NCBI GenBank assembly: GCA_039619475.1
Contig: CM077115.1
Span: forward strand, 591,939,643-592,003,642
DNA length: 64,000 nt
Direction of reading: 5' to 3'
Source of the DNA: Icerya purchasi
Taxonomy: Eukaryota; Arthropoda; Insecta; Hemiptera; Monophlebidae
The position numbers and the translations under genes are program-made. Shown piece by piece: positions 31,508-43,495 of this stretch (position 1 is its first letter; every line of letters starts with the position of its first letter). The notes under the pieces were generated by a model that was given only the letters and a program-made list of their open reading frames with translations, did no database searches and was not told the origin of the DNA.

Positions 31508-32406
31508 TTTATATGTTTAATATGAATATATAAACAGGAGCCGTTTACGTGTAATAATAATAATTTTTGTACTCACAGATAATAAGTCCGCTTAAAATTA
31601 TTTGATCGTAAATGGTATTGATAATCGTCTTCCGCGCACAAAAAAAAGTTATCACTGTATACTTAGAAAAAACAGTAAACCAACCATTCTCGTCGCCACT
31701 TTTATGTCTTGAATTTGATACTTGATTATATAATTAAGATACGTGAGTTCATATTGATAAAAAACATGATTCTTTTAACATTACATTTGATTATCGTTTT
31801 ATATAGAAAAAAGTAACATAAGTACAAGAATACATAAGTACATGATACATGATAGAATGAATAACAATAATATATATATATATACTAACCCAATCACGAT
31901 ATATCGATATAATAATTGATACTAAATAATATGTTACATAATAAAATGAAAATACATAACAACTAATATTATTTTCATAAAAATTTTAATAAAGCCAATA
32001 AGGAAGAAGCTTTTCTTGTTTTGTTTAATAATGAAGCGAGCGGCTCATAAAAAAATAATAATAATTAGAAAAATCGACTCGACAATACTTGATGGGTGTT
32101 TTGTAGAGGACAAGAAAAAGTAAAGAAGTAAGTTGAAAAACAGAAGCGATTAATTAATTTTCTACTGTGAAATAGTATTTAATAAAAAAAGGAAAAGAAC
32201 CATCAACTGCTACAACCACTTTGTAATTAACATGTTTATTAGTCACAAAACACGTTTTAACCGAAATTAAATTGATGGAATTGATTTCCTGCTGTTCCCC
32301 ATCGCAATCACAATCGTAATGGTCGTATCCAATCTCTTCCCATAATTGCTGCTCGATTATTCTCATTTGTGATATAAAAGATTCCCTGTATAGAGCGGTT
32401 TTTGAA

Positions 32407-33357
32407 TCATACTTGAACTGAACATTCACCACAACATTCAAAAATTTCTTGTATATATGTATAGAATGATCTAATTTTTGATTTAAATTTTTTCTGCAAA
32501 TTTAGTGTATCGAATAAATTACAGGGTAATATTGATATTGCAGCCCCACAGTCAACTTGTAATTTAACTGGCTGGCCATCTAAATAAACAGTTGCATAAT
32601 AGCGATCAGAATTAGAATTACAATTTTTAATATTATAAATATCAGATATAGGTATAGGTTCTACAAAATTAGATTCACTATTATGTTTTTTCTGGTTAGA
32701 TTTCGATTTCATGAGTGTTGAGATGCATACTTTCTCAACATGGCCTTTCTTATTACAGCTTTTACATGAAAGTGTATTTTTATCACGTTTGCAGTCTTTT
32801 GCAAGATGATTATCATATCCGCAATACATACATAATCTATCAATTCCAAGGTGTTGATAATTAATTTTTCGCTTAAACGAGTTCGATCGCGCACGATTTT
32901 GATAATTTTGATTTAATCGAGTTTGGCTTTGGTGCCTCTGGTAGTTAAAATTACTATTTTTCGAACAAGGTTTATGTGTTGATATTTTATTAACTTCAGT
33001 AGGTGATGATACTGGTCGATTATTAGCTATTTCTTTTGATACATTAATAGCAACCTCATGTGTTAACGCTACTTCTTTAATATCTTTGAAGGTTTTTTTA
33101 TTTGATTGTATAGCTTTTTGTCGCATATTTTCATCTCTTAATCCTCGTATAAATTGTGATAGCAAAAATATGTCAGAAATATCAGCCTCACATTTTGGAC
33201 AATATAATTCACATTTAGTTATATACTTCTGTAACTCGCCGATGTAGTCTGTTACTGATTCGTGGCTTTTTTGTAATGCTGATAAAAATTTATGTCGTTG
33301 TAGTAATGCATTTTTTTGGTGGACATCGCTCTGCAGTATATCGTTTAACAATTTCAC
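32407..33357 (-). CDS. gag: Gag C-terminal half plus truncated retropepsin, unit U15
   Basis: Arg131-to-Cys as in U16, and a private Arg135-to-Ser. Confidence 0.82.
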   Translation of the reverse strand: MKLLNDILQSDVHQKNALLQRHKFLSALQKSHESVTDYIGELQKYITKCELYCPKCEADISDIFLLSQFIRGLRDENMRQKAIQSNKKTFKDIKEVALTHEVAINVSKEIANNRPVSSPTEVNKISTHKPCSKNSNFNYQRHQSQTRLNQNYQNRARSNSFKRKINYQHLGIDRLCMYCGYDNHLAKDCKRDKNTLSCKSCNKKGHVEKVCISTLMKSKSNQKKHNSESNFVEPIPISDIYNIKNCNSNSDRYYATVYLDGQPVKLQVDCGAAISILPCNLFDTLNLQKKFKSKIRSFYTYIQEIFECCGECSVQV

Positions 33358-33718
33358 TATATGATGTATCCGTCACTTTATCTGGTGCTAACATATTTAC
33401 AATTTTAGAATAATGTTCAGGACCTATCGAATTGAGTAATGTTTGCTGTTTATCTATATCAGATGCGATATCAGCTACATTGAAATATATCTCTAATCGT
33501 TCTATATATTGTTTGAAATTCTCTCTTGATTCGTCAAATGTTTCAAATTTGTAATCTTTTGTTTCTCACATTTTAGATATAGAAGACGAAGGTTTGTTTA
33601 TTAACTGTTTAACTAAATTCATATATTCCATTTGCATTTTCATTTGCTTCTCTAATATTGATTCTAAATCTTTAACATCGACAACTGCCATGTTGGTTTC
33701 CGGGTTTGAATCTGTCAT
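33290..33718 (-). pseudogene. gag: Gag N-terminal half with premature stop, unit U15
   Basis: Codon 51 is TGA (plus-strand TCA at 33566-33568) where other copies have CGA, so only 50 residues can be made. Thr10 is also Met (plus-strand A near 33690). Both are C-to-T changes at CpG on the minus strand. It is the only complete unit with a stop in this frame. Confidence 0.88.
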
Positions 33719-34617
33719 TTTATATGTTTAATATGAATATATAAACAGGAGCCGTTTACGTGTAATAATAATAATTTTTGTACTCACAGATAATAAGTCC
33801 GCTTAAAATTATTTGATCGTAAATGGTATTGATAATCGTCTTCCGCGCACAAAAAAAAGTTATCACTGTATACTTAGAAAAAACAGTAAACCAACCATTC
33901 TCGTCGCCACTTTTATGTCTTGAATTTGATACTTGATTATATAATTAAGATACGTGAGTTCATATTGATAAAAAACATGATTCTTTTAACATTACATTTG
34001 ATTATCGTTTTATATAGAAAAAAGTAACATAAGTACAAGAATACATAAGTACATGATACATGATAGAATGAATAACAATAATATATATATATATACTAAC
34101 CCGATCACGATATATCGATATAATAATTGATACTAAATAATATGTTACATAATAAAATGAAAATACATAACAACTAATATTATTTTCATAAAAATTTTAA
34201 TAAAGCCAATAAGGAAGAAGCTTTTCTTGTTTTGTTTAATAATGAAGCGAGCGGCTCATAAAAAAATAATAATAATTAGAAAAATCGACTCGACAATACT
34301 TGATGGGTGTTTTGTAGAGGACAAGAAAAAGTAAAGAAGTAAGTTGAAAAACAGAAGCGATTAATTAATTTTCTACTGTGAAATAGTATTTAATAAAAAA
34401 AGGAAAAGAACCATCAACGGCTACAACCACTTTGTAATTAACATGTTTATTAGTCACAAAACACGTTTTAACCGAAATTAAATTGATGGAATTGATTTCC
34501 TGCTGTTCCCCATCGCAATCACAATCGTAATGGTCGTATCCAATCTCTTCCCATAATTGCTGATCGATTATTCTCATTTGTGATATAAAAGATTCCCTGT
34601 ATAGAGCGGTTTTTGAA

Positions 34618-35568
34618 TCATACTTGAACTGAACATTCACCACAACATTCAAAAATTTCTTGTATATATGTATAGAATGATCTAATTTTTGATTTAAATT
34701 TTTTCTGCAAATTTAGTGTATCGAATAAATTACAGGGTAATATTGATATTGCAGCCCCACAGTCAACTTGTAATTTAACTGGCTGGCCATCTAAATAAAC
34801 AGTTGCATAATAGCGATCAGAATTAGAATTACAATTTTTAATATTATAAATATCAGATATAGGTATAGGTTCTACAAAATTAGATTCACTATTATGTTTT
34901 TTCTGGTTAGATTTCGATTTCATGAGTGTTGAGATGCATACTTTCTCAACATGGCCTTTCTTATTACAGCTTTTACATGAAAGTGTATTTTTATCACGTT
35001 TGCAGTCTTTTGCAAGATGATTATCATATCCGCAATACATACATAATCTATCAATTCCAAGGTGTTGATAATTAATTTTTCGCTTAAACGAGTTCGATCG
35101 CGCACGATTTTGATAATTTTGATTTAATCGAGTTTGGCTTTGGTGCCTCTGGTAGTTAAAATTACGATTTTTCGAACAAGGTTTATGTGTTGATATTTTA
35201 TTAACTTCAGTAGGTGATGATACTGGTCGATTATTAGCTATTTCTTTTGATACATTAATAGCAACCTCATGTGTTAACGCTACTTCTTTAATATCTTTGA
35301 AGGTTTTTTTATTTGATTGTATAGCTTTTTGTCGCATATTTTCATCTCTTAATCCTCGTATAAATTGTGATAGCAAAAATATGTCAGAAATATCAGCCTC
35401 ACATTTTGGACAATATAATTCACATTTAGTTATATACTTCTGTAACTCGCCGATGTAGTCTGTTACTGATTCGTGGCTTTTTTGTAATGCTGATAAAAAT
35501 TTATGTCGTTGTAGTAATGCATTTTTTTGGTGGACATCGCTCTGCAGTATATCGTTTAACAATTTCAC
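34618..35568 (-). CDS. gag: Gag C-terminal half plus truncated retropepsin, unit U16
   Basis: Arg131-to-Cys; otherwise majority form. Confidence 0.82.
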   Translation of the reverse strand: MKLLNDILQSDVHQKNALLQRHKFLSALQKSHESVTDYIGELQKYITKCELYCPKCEADISDIFLLSQFIRGLRDENMRQKAIQSNKKTFKDIKEVALTHEVAINVSKEIANNRPVSSPTEVNKISTHKPCSKNRNFNYQRHQSQTRLNQNYQNRARSNSFKRKINYQHLGIDRLCMYCGYDNHLAKDCKRDKNTLSCKSCNKKGHVEKVCISTLMKSKSNQKKHNSESNFVEPIPISDIYNIKNCNSNSDRYYATVYLDGQPVKLQVDCGAAISILPCNLFDTLNLQKKFKSKIRSFYTYIQEIFECCGECSVQV

Positions 35569-35929
35569 TATATGATGTATCCGTCACTTTATCTGGTGCT
35601 AACATATTTACAATTTTAGAATAATGTTCAGGACCTATCGAATTGAGTAATGTTTGCTGTTTATCTATATCAGATGCGATATAAGCTACATTGAAATATA
35701 TCTCTAATCGTTCTATATATTGTTTGAAATTCTCTCTTGATTCGTCAAATGTTTCAAATTTGTAATCTTTTGTTTCTCGCATTTTAGATATAGAAGACGA
35801 AGGTTTGTTTATTAACTGTTTAACTAAATTCATATATTCCATTTGCATTTTCATTTGCTTCTCTAATATTGATTCTAAATCTTTAACATCGACAACTGCC
35901 GTGTTGGTTTCCGGGTTTGAATCTGTCAT
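35501..35929 (-). CDS. gag: Gag N-terminal half, unit U16
   Basis: Thr53 with Tyr83. Confidence 0.8.
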   Translation of the reverse strand: MTDSNPETNTAVVDVKDLESILEKQMKMQMEYMNLVKQLINKPSSSISKMRETKDYKFETFDESRENFKQYIERLEIYFNVAYIASDIDKQQTLLNSIGPEHYSKIVNMLAPDKVTDTSYSEIVKRYTAERCPPKKCITTTT

Positions 35930-36835
35930 TTTATATGTTTAATATGAATATATAAACAGGAGCCGTTTACGTGTAATAATAATAATTTTTGTACTCACAG
36001 ATAATAAGTCCGCTTAAAATTATTTGATCGTAAATGGTATTGATAATCGTCTTCCGCGCACAAAAAAAAGTTATCACTGTATACTTAGAAAAAACAGTAA
36101 ACCAACCATTCTCGTCGCCACTTTTATGTCTTGAATTTGATACTTGATTATATAATTAAGATACGTGAGTTCATATTGATAAAAAACATGATTCTTTTAA
36201 CATTACATTTGATTATCGTTTTATATAGAAAAAAGTAACATAAGTACAAGAATACATAAGTACATGATACATGATAGAATGAATAACAATAATATATATA
36301 TATATACTAACCCGATCACGATATATCGATATAATAATTGATACTAAATAATATGTTACATAATAAAATGAAAATACATAACAACTAATATTATTTTCAT
36401 AAAAATTTTAATAAAGCCAATAAGGAAGAAGCTTTTCTTGTTTTGTTTAATAATGAAGCGAGCGGCTCATAAAAAAATAATAATAATTAGAAAAATCGAC
36501 TCGACAATACTTGATGGGTGTTTTGTAGAGGACAAGAAAAAGTAAAGAAGTAAGTTGAAAAACAGAAGCGATTAATTAATTTTCTACTGTGAAATAGTAT
36601 TTAATAAAAAAAGGAAAAGAACCATCAACGGCTACAACCACTTTGTAATTAACATGTTTATTAGTCACAAAACACGTTTTAACCGAAATTAAATTGATGG
36701 AATTGATTTCCTGCTGTTCCCCATCGCAATCACAATCGTAATGGTCGTATCCAATCTCTTCCCATAATTGCTGCTCGATTATTCTCATTTGTGATTTGTG
36801 ATATAAAAGATTCCCTGTATAGAGCGGTTTTTGAA

Positions 36836-37786
36836 TCATACTTGAACTGAACATTCACCACAACATTCAAAAATTTCTTGTATATATGTATAGAATGATC
36901 TAATTTTTGATTTAAATTTTTTCTGCAAATTTAGTGTACCGAATAAATTACAGGGTAATATTGATATTGCAGCCCCACAGTCAACTTGTAATTTAACTGG
37001 CTGGCCATCTAAATAAACAGTTGCATAATAGCGATCAGAATTAGAATTACAATTTTTAATATTATAAATATCAGATATAGGTATAGGTTCTACAAAATTA
37101 GATTCACTATTATGTTTTTTCTGGTTAGATTTCGATTTCATGAGTGTTGAGATGCATACTTTCTCAACATGGCCTTTCTTATTACAGCTTTTACATGAAA
37201 GTGTATTTTTATCACGTTTGCAGTCTTTTGCAAGATGATTATCATATCCGCAATACATACATAATCTATCAATTCCAAGGTGTTGATAATTAATTTTTCG
37301 CTTAAACGAGTTCGATCGCGCACGATTTTGATAATTTTGATTTAATCGAGTTTGGCTTTGGTGCCTCTGGTAGTTAAAATTACGATTTTTCGAACGAGGT
37401 TTATGTGTTGATATTTTATTAACTTCAGTAGGTGATGATACTGGTCGATTATTAGCTATTTCTTTTGATACATTAATAGCAACCTCATGTGTTAACGCTA
37501 CTTCTTTAATATCTTTGAAGGTTTTTTTATTTGATTGTATAGCTTTTTGTCGCATATTTTCATCTCTTAATCCTCGTATAAATTGTGATAGCAAAAATAT
37601 GTCAGAAATATCAGCCTCACATTTTGGACAATATAATTCACATTTAGTTATATACTTCTGTAACTCGCCGATGTAGTCTGTTACTGATTCGTGGCTTTTT
37701 TGTAATGCTGATAAAAATTTATGTCGTTGTAGTAATGCATTTTTTTGGTGGACATCGCTCTGCAGTATATCGTTTAACAATTTCAC
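36836..37786 (-). CDS. gag: Gag C-terminal half plus truncated retropepsin, unit U17
   Basis: Asp283-to-Gly. Confidence 0.82.
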   Translation of the reverse strand: MKLLNDILQSDVHQKNALLQRHKFLSALQKSHESVTDYIGELQKYITKCELYCPKCEADISDIFLLSQFIRGLRDENMRQKAIQSNKKTFKDIKEVALTHEVAINVSKEIANNRPVSSPTEVNKISTHKPRSKNRNFNYQRHQSQTRLNQNYQNRARSNSFKRKINYQHLGIDRLCMYCGYDNHLAKDCKRDKNTLSCKSCNKKGHVEKVCISTLMKSKSNQKKHNSESNFVEPIPISDIYNIKNCNSNSDRYYATVYLDGQPVKLQVDCGAAISILPCNLFGTLNLQKKFKSKIRSFYTYIQEIFECCGECSVQV

Positions 37787-38147
37787 TATATGATGTATCC
37801 GTCACTTTATCTGGTGCTAACATATTTACAATTTTAGAATAATGTTCAGGACCTATCGAATTGAGTAATGTTTGCTGTTTATCTATATCAGATGCGATAT
37901 AAGCTACATTGAAATATATCTCTAATCGTTCTATATATTGTTTGAAATTCTCTCTTGATTCGTCAAATGTTTCAAATTTGTAATCTTTTGCTTCTCGCAT
38001 TTTAGATATAGAAGACGAAGGTTTGTTTATTAACTGTTTAACTAAATTCATATATTCCATTTGCATTTTCATTTGCTTCTCTAATATTGATTCTAAATCT
38101 TTAACATCGACAACTGCCGTGTTGGTTTCCGGGTTTGAATCTGTCAT
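37719..38147 (-). CDS. gag: Gag N-terminal half, unit U17
   Basis: Ala53 with Tyr83. Confidence 0.8.
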   Translation of the reverse strand: MTDSNPETNTAVVDVKDLESILEKQMKMQMEYMNLVKQLINKPSSSISKMREAKDYKFETFDESRENFKQYIERLEIYFNVAYIASDIDKQQTLLNSIGPEHYSKIVNMLAPDKVTDTSYSEIVKRYTAERCPPKKCITTTT

Positions 38148-39055
38148 TTTATATGTTTAATATGAATATATAAACAGGAGCCGTTTACGTGTAATAATAA
38201 TAATTTTTGTACTCACAGATAATAAGTCCGCTTAAAATTATTTGATCGTAAATGGTATTGATAATCGTCTTCCGCGCACAAAAAAAAGTTATCACTGTAT
38301 ACTTAGAAAAAACAGTAAACCAACCATTCTCGTCGCCACTTTTATGTCTTGAATTTGATACTTGATTATATAATTAAGATACGTGAGTTCATATTGATAA
38401 AAAACATGATTCTTTTAACATTACATTTGATTATCGTTTTATATAGAAAAAAGTAACATAAGTACAAGAATACATAAGTACATGATACATGATAGAATGA
38501 ATAACAATAATATATATATATATACTAACCCGATCACGATATATATGGATATAATAATTGATACTAAATAATATGTTACATAATAAAATGAAAATACATA
38601 ACAACTAATATTATTTTCATAAAAATTTTAATAAAGCCAATAAGGAAGAAGCTTTTCTTGTTTTGTTTAATAATGAAGCGAGCGGCTCATAAAAAAATAA
38701 TAATAATTAGAAAAATCGACTCGACAATACTTGATGGGTGTTTTGTAGAGGACAAGAAAAAGTAAAGAAGTAAGTTGAAAAACAGAAGCGATTAATTAAT
38801 TTTCTACTGTGAAATAGTATTTAATAAAAAAAGGAAAAGAACCATCAACGGCTACAACCACTTTGTAATTAACATGTTTATTAGTCACAAAACACGTTTT
38901 AACCGAAATTAAATTGATGGAATTGATTTCCTGCTGTTCCCCATCACAATCACAATCGTAATGGTCGTATCCAATCTCTTCCCATAATTGCTGCTCGATT
39001 ATTCTCATTTGTGATTTGTGATATAAAAGATTCCCTGTATAGAGCGGTTTTTGAA

Positions 39056-40006
39056 TCATACTTGAACTGAACATTCACCACAACATTCAAAAATTTCTTG
39101 TATATATGTATAGAATGATCTAATTTTTGATTTAAATTTTTTCTGCAAATTTAGTGTATCGAATAAATTACAGGGTAATATTGATATTGCAGCCCCACAG
39201 TCAACTTGTAATTTAACTGGCTGGCCATCTAAATAAACAGTTGCATAATAGCGATCAGAATTAGAATTACAATTTTTAATATTATAAATATCAGATATAG
39301 GTATAGGTTCTACAAAATTAGATTCACTATTATGTTTTTTCTGGTTAGATTTCGATTTCATGAGTGTTGAGATGCATACTTTCTCAACATGGCCTTTCTT
39401 ATTACAGCTTTTACATGAAAGTGTATTTTTATCACGTTTGCAGTCTTTTGCAAGATGATTATCATATCCGCAATACATACATAATCTATCAATTCCAAGG
39501 TGTTGATAATTAATTTTTCGCTTAAACGAGTTCGATCGCGCACGATTTTGATAATTTTGATTTAATCGAGTTTGGCTTTGGTGCCTCTGGTAGTTAAAAT
39601 TACGATTTTTCGAACGAGGTTTATGTGTTGATATTTTATTAACTTCAGTAGGTGATGATACTGGTCGATTATTAGCTATTTCTTTTGATACATTAATAGC
39701 AACCTCATGTGTTAACGCTACTTCTTTAATATCTTTGAAGGTTTTTTTATTTGATTGTATAGCTTTTTGTCGCATATTTTCATCTCTTAATCCTCGTATA
39801 AATTGTGATAGCAAAAATATGTCAGAAATATCAGCCTCACATTTTGGACAATATAATTCACATTTAGTTATATACTTCTGTAACTCGCCGATGTAGTCTG
39901 TTACTGATTCGTGGCTTTTTTGTAATGCTGATAAAAATTTATGTCGTTGTAGTAATGCATTTTTTTGGTGGACATCGCTCTGCAGTATATCGTTTAACAA
40001 TTTCAC
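39056..40006 (-). CDS. gag: Gag C-terminal half plus truncated retropepsin, unit U18
   Basis: Majority protein form. Confidence 0.82.
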   Translation of the reverse strand: MKLLNDILQSDVHQKNALLQRHKFLSALQKSHESVTDYIGELQKYITKCELYCPKCEADISDIFLLSQFIRGLRDENMRQKAIQSNKKTFKDIKEVALTHEVAINVSKEIANNRPVSSPTEVNKISTHKPRSKNRNFNYQRHQSQTRLNQNYQNRARSNSFKRKINYQHLGIDRLCMYCGYDNHLAKDCKRDKNTLSCKSCNKKGHVEKVCISTLMKSKSNQKKHNSESNFVEPIPISDIYNIKNCNSNSDRYYATVYLDGQPVKLQVDCGAAISILPCNLFDTLNLQKKFKSKIRSFYTYIQEIFECCGECSVQV

Positions 40007-40367
40007 TATATGATGTATCCGTCACTTTATCTGGTGCTAACATATTTACAATTTTAGAATAATGTTCAGGACCTATCGAATTGAGTAATGTTTGCTGTTT
40101 ATCTATATCAGATGCGATATCAGCTACATTGAAATATATCTCTAATCGTTCTATATATTGTTTGAAATTCTCTCTTGATTCGTCAAATGTTTCAAATTTG
40201 TAATCTTTTGTTTCTCGCATTTTAGATATAGAAGACGAAGGTTTGTTTATTAACTGTTTAACTAAATTCATATATTCCATTTGCATTTTCATTTGCTTCT
40301 CTAATATTGATTCTAAATCTTTAACATCGACAACTGCCGTGTTGGTTTCCGGGTTTGAATCTGTCAT
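39939..40367 (-). CDS. gag: Gag N-terminal half, unit U18
   Basis: Majority form. Confidence 0.8.
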   Translation of the reverse strand: MTDSNPETNTAVVDVKDLESILEKQMKMQMEYMNLVKQLINKPSSSISKMRETKDYKFETFDESRENFKQYIERLEIYFNVADIASDIDKQQTLLNSIGPEHYSKIVNMLAPDKVTDTSYSEIVKRYTAERCPPKKCITTTT

Positions 40368-41275
40368 TTTATATGTTTAATATGAATATATAAACAGGAG
40401 CCGTTTACGTGTAATAATAATAATTTTTGTACTCACAGATAATAAGTCCGCTTAAAATTATTTGATCGTAAATGGTATTGATAATCGTCTTCCGCGCACA
40501 AAAAAAAGTTATCACTGTATACTTAGAAAAAACAGTAAACCAACCATTCTCGTCGCCACTTTTATGTCTTGAATTTGATACTTGATTATATAATTAAGAT
40601 ACGTGAGTTCATATTGATAAAAAACATGATTCTTTTAACATTACATTTGATTATCGTTTTATATAGAAAAAAGTAACATAAGTACAAGAATACATAAGTA
40701 CATGATACATGATAGAATGAATAACAATAATATATATATATATACTAACCCGATCACGATATATATGGATATAATAATTGATACTAAATAATATGTTACA
40801 TAATAAAATGAAAATACATAACAACTAATATTATTTTCATAAAAATTTTAATAAAGCCAATAAGGAAGAAGCTTTTCTTGTTTTGTTTAATAATGAAGCG
40901 AGCGGCTCATAAAAAAATAATAATAATTAGAAAAATCGACTCGACAATACTTGATGGGTGTTTTGTAGAGGACAAGAAAAAGTAAAGAAGTAAGTTGAAA
41001 AACAGAAGCGATTAATTAATTTTCTACTGTGAAATAGTATTTAATAAAAAAAGGAAAAGAACCATCAACGGCTACAACCACTTTGTAATTAACATGTTTA
41101 TTAGTCACAAAACACGTTTTAACCGAAATTAAATTGATGGAATTGATTTCCTGCTGTTCCCCATCGCAATCACAATCGTAATGGTCGTATCCAATCTCTT
41201 CCCATAATTGCTGCTCGATTATTCTCATTTGTGATTTGTGATATAAAAGATTCCCTGTATAGAGCGGTTTTTGAA

Positions 41276-42226
41276 TCATACTTGAACTGAACATTCACCA
41301 CAACATTCAAAAATTTCTTGTATATATGTATAGAATGATCTAATTTTTGATTTAAATTTTTTCTGCAAATTTAGTGTATCGAATAAATTACAGGGTAATA
41401 TTGATATTGCAGCCCCACAGTCAACTTGTAATTTAACTGGCTGGCCATCTAAATAAACAGTTGCATAATAGCGATCAGAATTAGAATTACAATTTTTAAT
41501 ATTATAAATATCAGATATAGGTATAGGTTCTACAAAATTAGATTCACTATTATGTTTTTTCTGGTTAGATTTCGATTTCATGAGTGTTGAGATGCATACT
41601 TTCTCAACATGGCCTTTCTTATTACAGCTTTTACATGAAAGTGTATTTTTATCACGTTTGCAGTCTTTTGCAAGATGATTATCATATCCGCAATACATAC
41701 ATAATCTGTCAATTCCAAGGTGTTGATAATTAATTTTTCGCTTAAACGAGTTCGATCGCGCACGATTTTGATAATTTTGATTTAATCGAGTTTGGCTTTG
41801 GTGCCTCTGGTAGTTAAAATTACGATTTTTCGAACGAGGTTTATGTGTTGATATTTTATTAACTTCAGTAGGTGATGATACTGGTCGATTATTAGCTATT
41901 TCTTTTGATACATTAATAGCAACCTCATGTGTTAACGCTACTTCTTTAATATCTTTGAAGGTTTTTTTATTTGATTGTATAGCTTTTTGTCGCATATTTT
42001 CATCTCTTAATCCTCGTATAAATTGTGATAGCAAAAATATGTCAGAAATATCAGCCTCACATTTTGGACAATATAATTCACATTTAGTTATATACTTCTG
42101 TAACTCGCCGATGTAGTCTGTTACTGATTCGTGGCTTTTTTGTAATGCTGATAAAAATTTATGTCGTTGTAGTAATGCATTTTTTTGGTGGACATCGCTC
42201 TGCAGTATATCGTTTAACAATTTCAC
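41276..42226 (-). CDS. gag: Gag C-terminal half plus truncated retropepsin, unit U19
   Basis: Majority protein form. A silent GAC for GAT at Asp173 (plus CTGTC near 41707) is shared with U1, U6, U20 and U22-U29. Confidence 0.82.
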   Translation of the reverse strand: MKLLNDILQSDVHQKNALLQRHKFLSALQKSHESVTDYIGELQKYITKCELYCPKCEADISDIFLLSQFIRGLRDENMRQKAIQSNKKTFKDIKEVALTHEVAINVSKEIANNRPVSSPTEVNKISTHKPRSKNRNFNYQRHQSQTRLNQNYQNRARSNSFKRKINYQHLGIDRLCMYCGYDNHLAKDCKRDKNTLSCKSCNKKGHVEKVCISTLMKSKSNQKKHNSESNFVEPIPISDIYNIKNCNSNSDRYYATVYLDGQPVKLQVDCGAAISILPCNLFDTLNLQKKFKSKIRSFYTYIQEIFECCGECSVQV

Positions 42227-42587
42227 TATATGATGTATCCGTCACTTTATCTGGTGCTAACATATTTACAATTTTAGAATAATGTTCAGGACCTATCGAA
42301 TTGAGTAATGTTTGCTGTTTATCTATATCAGATGCGATATCAGCTACATTGAAATATATCTCTAATCGTTCTATATATTGTTTGAAATTCTCTCTTGATT
42401 CGTCAAATGTTTCAAATTTGTAATCTTTTGTTTCTCGCATTTTAGATATAGAAGACGAAGGTTTGTTTATTAACTGTTTAACTAAATTCATATATTCCAT
42501 TTGCATTTTCATTTGCTTCTCTAATATTGATTCTAAATCTTTAACATCGACAACTGCCGTGTTGGTTTCCGGGTTTGAATCTGTCAT
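42159..42587 (-). CDS. gag: Gag N-terminal half, unit U19
   Basis: Majority form. Confidence 0.8.
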   Translation of the reverse strand: MTDSNPETNTAVVDVKDLESILEKQMKMQMEYMNLVKQLINKPSSSISKMRETKDYKFETFDESRENFKQYIERLEIYFNVADIASDIDKQQTLLNSIGPEHYSKIVNMLAPDKVTDTSYSEIVKRYTAERCPPKKCITTTT

Positions 42588-43495
42588 TTTATATGTTTAA
42601 TATGAATATATAAACAGGAGCCGTTTACGTGTAATAATAATAATTTTTGTACTCACAGATAATAAGTCCGCTTAAAATTATTTGATCGTAAATGGTATTG
42701 ATAATCGTCTTCCGCGCACAAAAAAAAGTTATCACTGTATACTTAGAAAAAACAGTAAACCAACCATTCTCGTCGCCACTTTTATGTCTTGAATTTGATA
42801 CTTGATTATATAATTAAGATACGTGAGTTCATATTGATAAAAAACATGATTCTTTTAACATTACATTTGATTATCGTTTTATATAGAAAAAAGTAACATA
42901 AGTACAAGAATACATAAGTACATGATACATGATAGAATGAATAACAATAATATATATATATATACTAACCCGATCACGATATATATGGATATAATAATTG
43001 ATACTAAATAATATGTTACATAATAAAATGAAAATACATAACAACTAATATTATTTTCATAAAAATTTTAATAAAGCCAATAAGGAAGAAGCTTTTCTTG
43101 TTTTGTTTAATAATGAAGCGAGCGGCTCATAAAAAAATAATAATAATTAGAAAAATCGACTCGACAATACTTGATGGGTGTTTTGTAGAGGACAAGAAAA
43201 AGTAAAGAAGTAAGTTGAAAAACAGAAGCGATTAATTAATTTTCTACTGTGAAATAGTATTTAATAAAAAAAGGAAAAGAACCATCAACGGCTACAACCA
43301 CTTTGTAATTAACATGTTTATTAGTCACAAAACACGTTTTAACCGAAATTAAATTGATGGAATTGATTTCCTGCTGTTCCCCATCGCAATCACAATCGTA
43401 ATGGTCGTATCCAATCTCTTCCCATAATTGCTGCTCGATTATTCTCATTTGTGATTTGTGATATAAAAGATTCCCTGTATAGAGCGGTTTTTGAA

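Larger units (their letters stand above)
29955..32153 (-). repeat. Unit U14, 2199 bp, shortest copy
   Basis: A 12-bp deletion after about 30215 removes GAACTGAACATT. CAATCACG near 31890. Primer site 31683-31698. Confidence 0.95.
32154..34364 (-). repeat. Unit U15, 2211 bp, broken first gag frame
   Basis: Private CAACTGCTAC for CAACGGCTAC near 32206 in the tail. Primer site 33894-33909. Confidence 0.95.
34365..36575 (-). repeat. Unit U16, 2211 bp
   Basis: TGATCG instead of TGCTCG near 34563 in the tail, shared only with U29. Primer site 36105-36120. Confidence 0.95.
36576..38795 (-). repeat. Unit U17, 2220 bp
   Basis: First of four consecutive units with both the 7-bp duplication (near 36790) and the 2-bp gain (near 38537). 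Primer site 38323-38338. Confidence 0.95.
38796..41015 (-). repeat. Unit U18, 2220 bp
   Basis: Both indels present. CATCACAATC near 38943, shared with U5. Primer site 40543-40558. Confidence 0.95.
41016..43235 (-). repeat. Unit U19, 2220 bp
   Basis: Both indels present. I see no difference from U20. Primer site 42763-42778. Confidence 0.95.
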
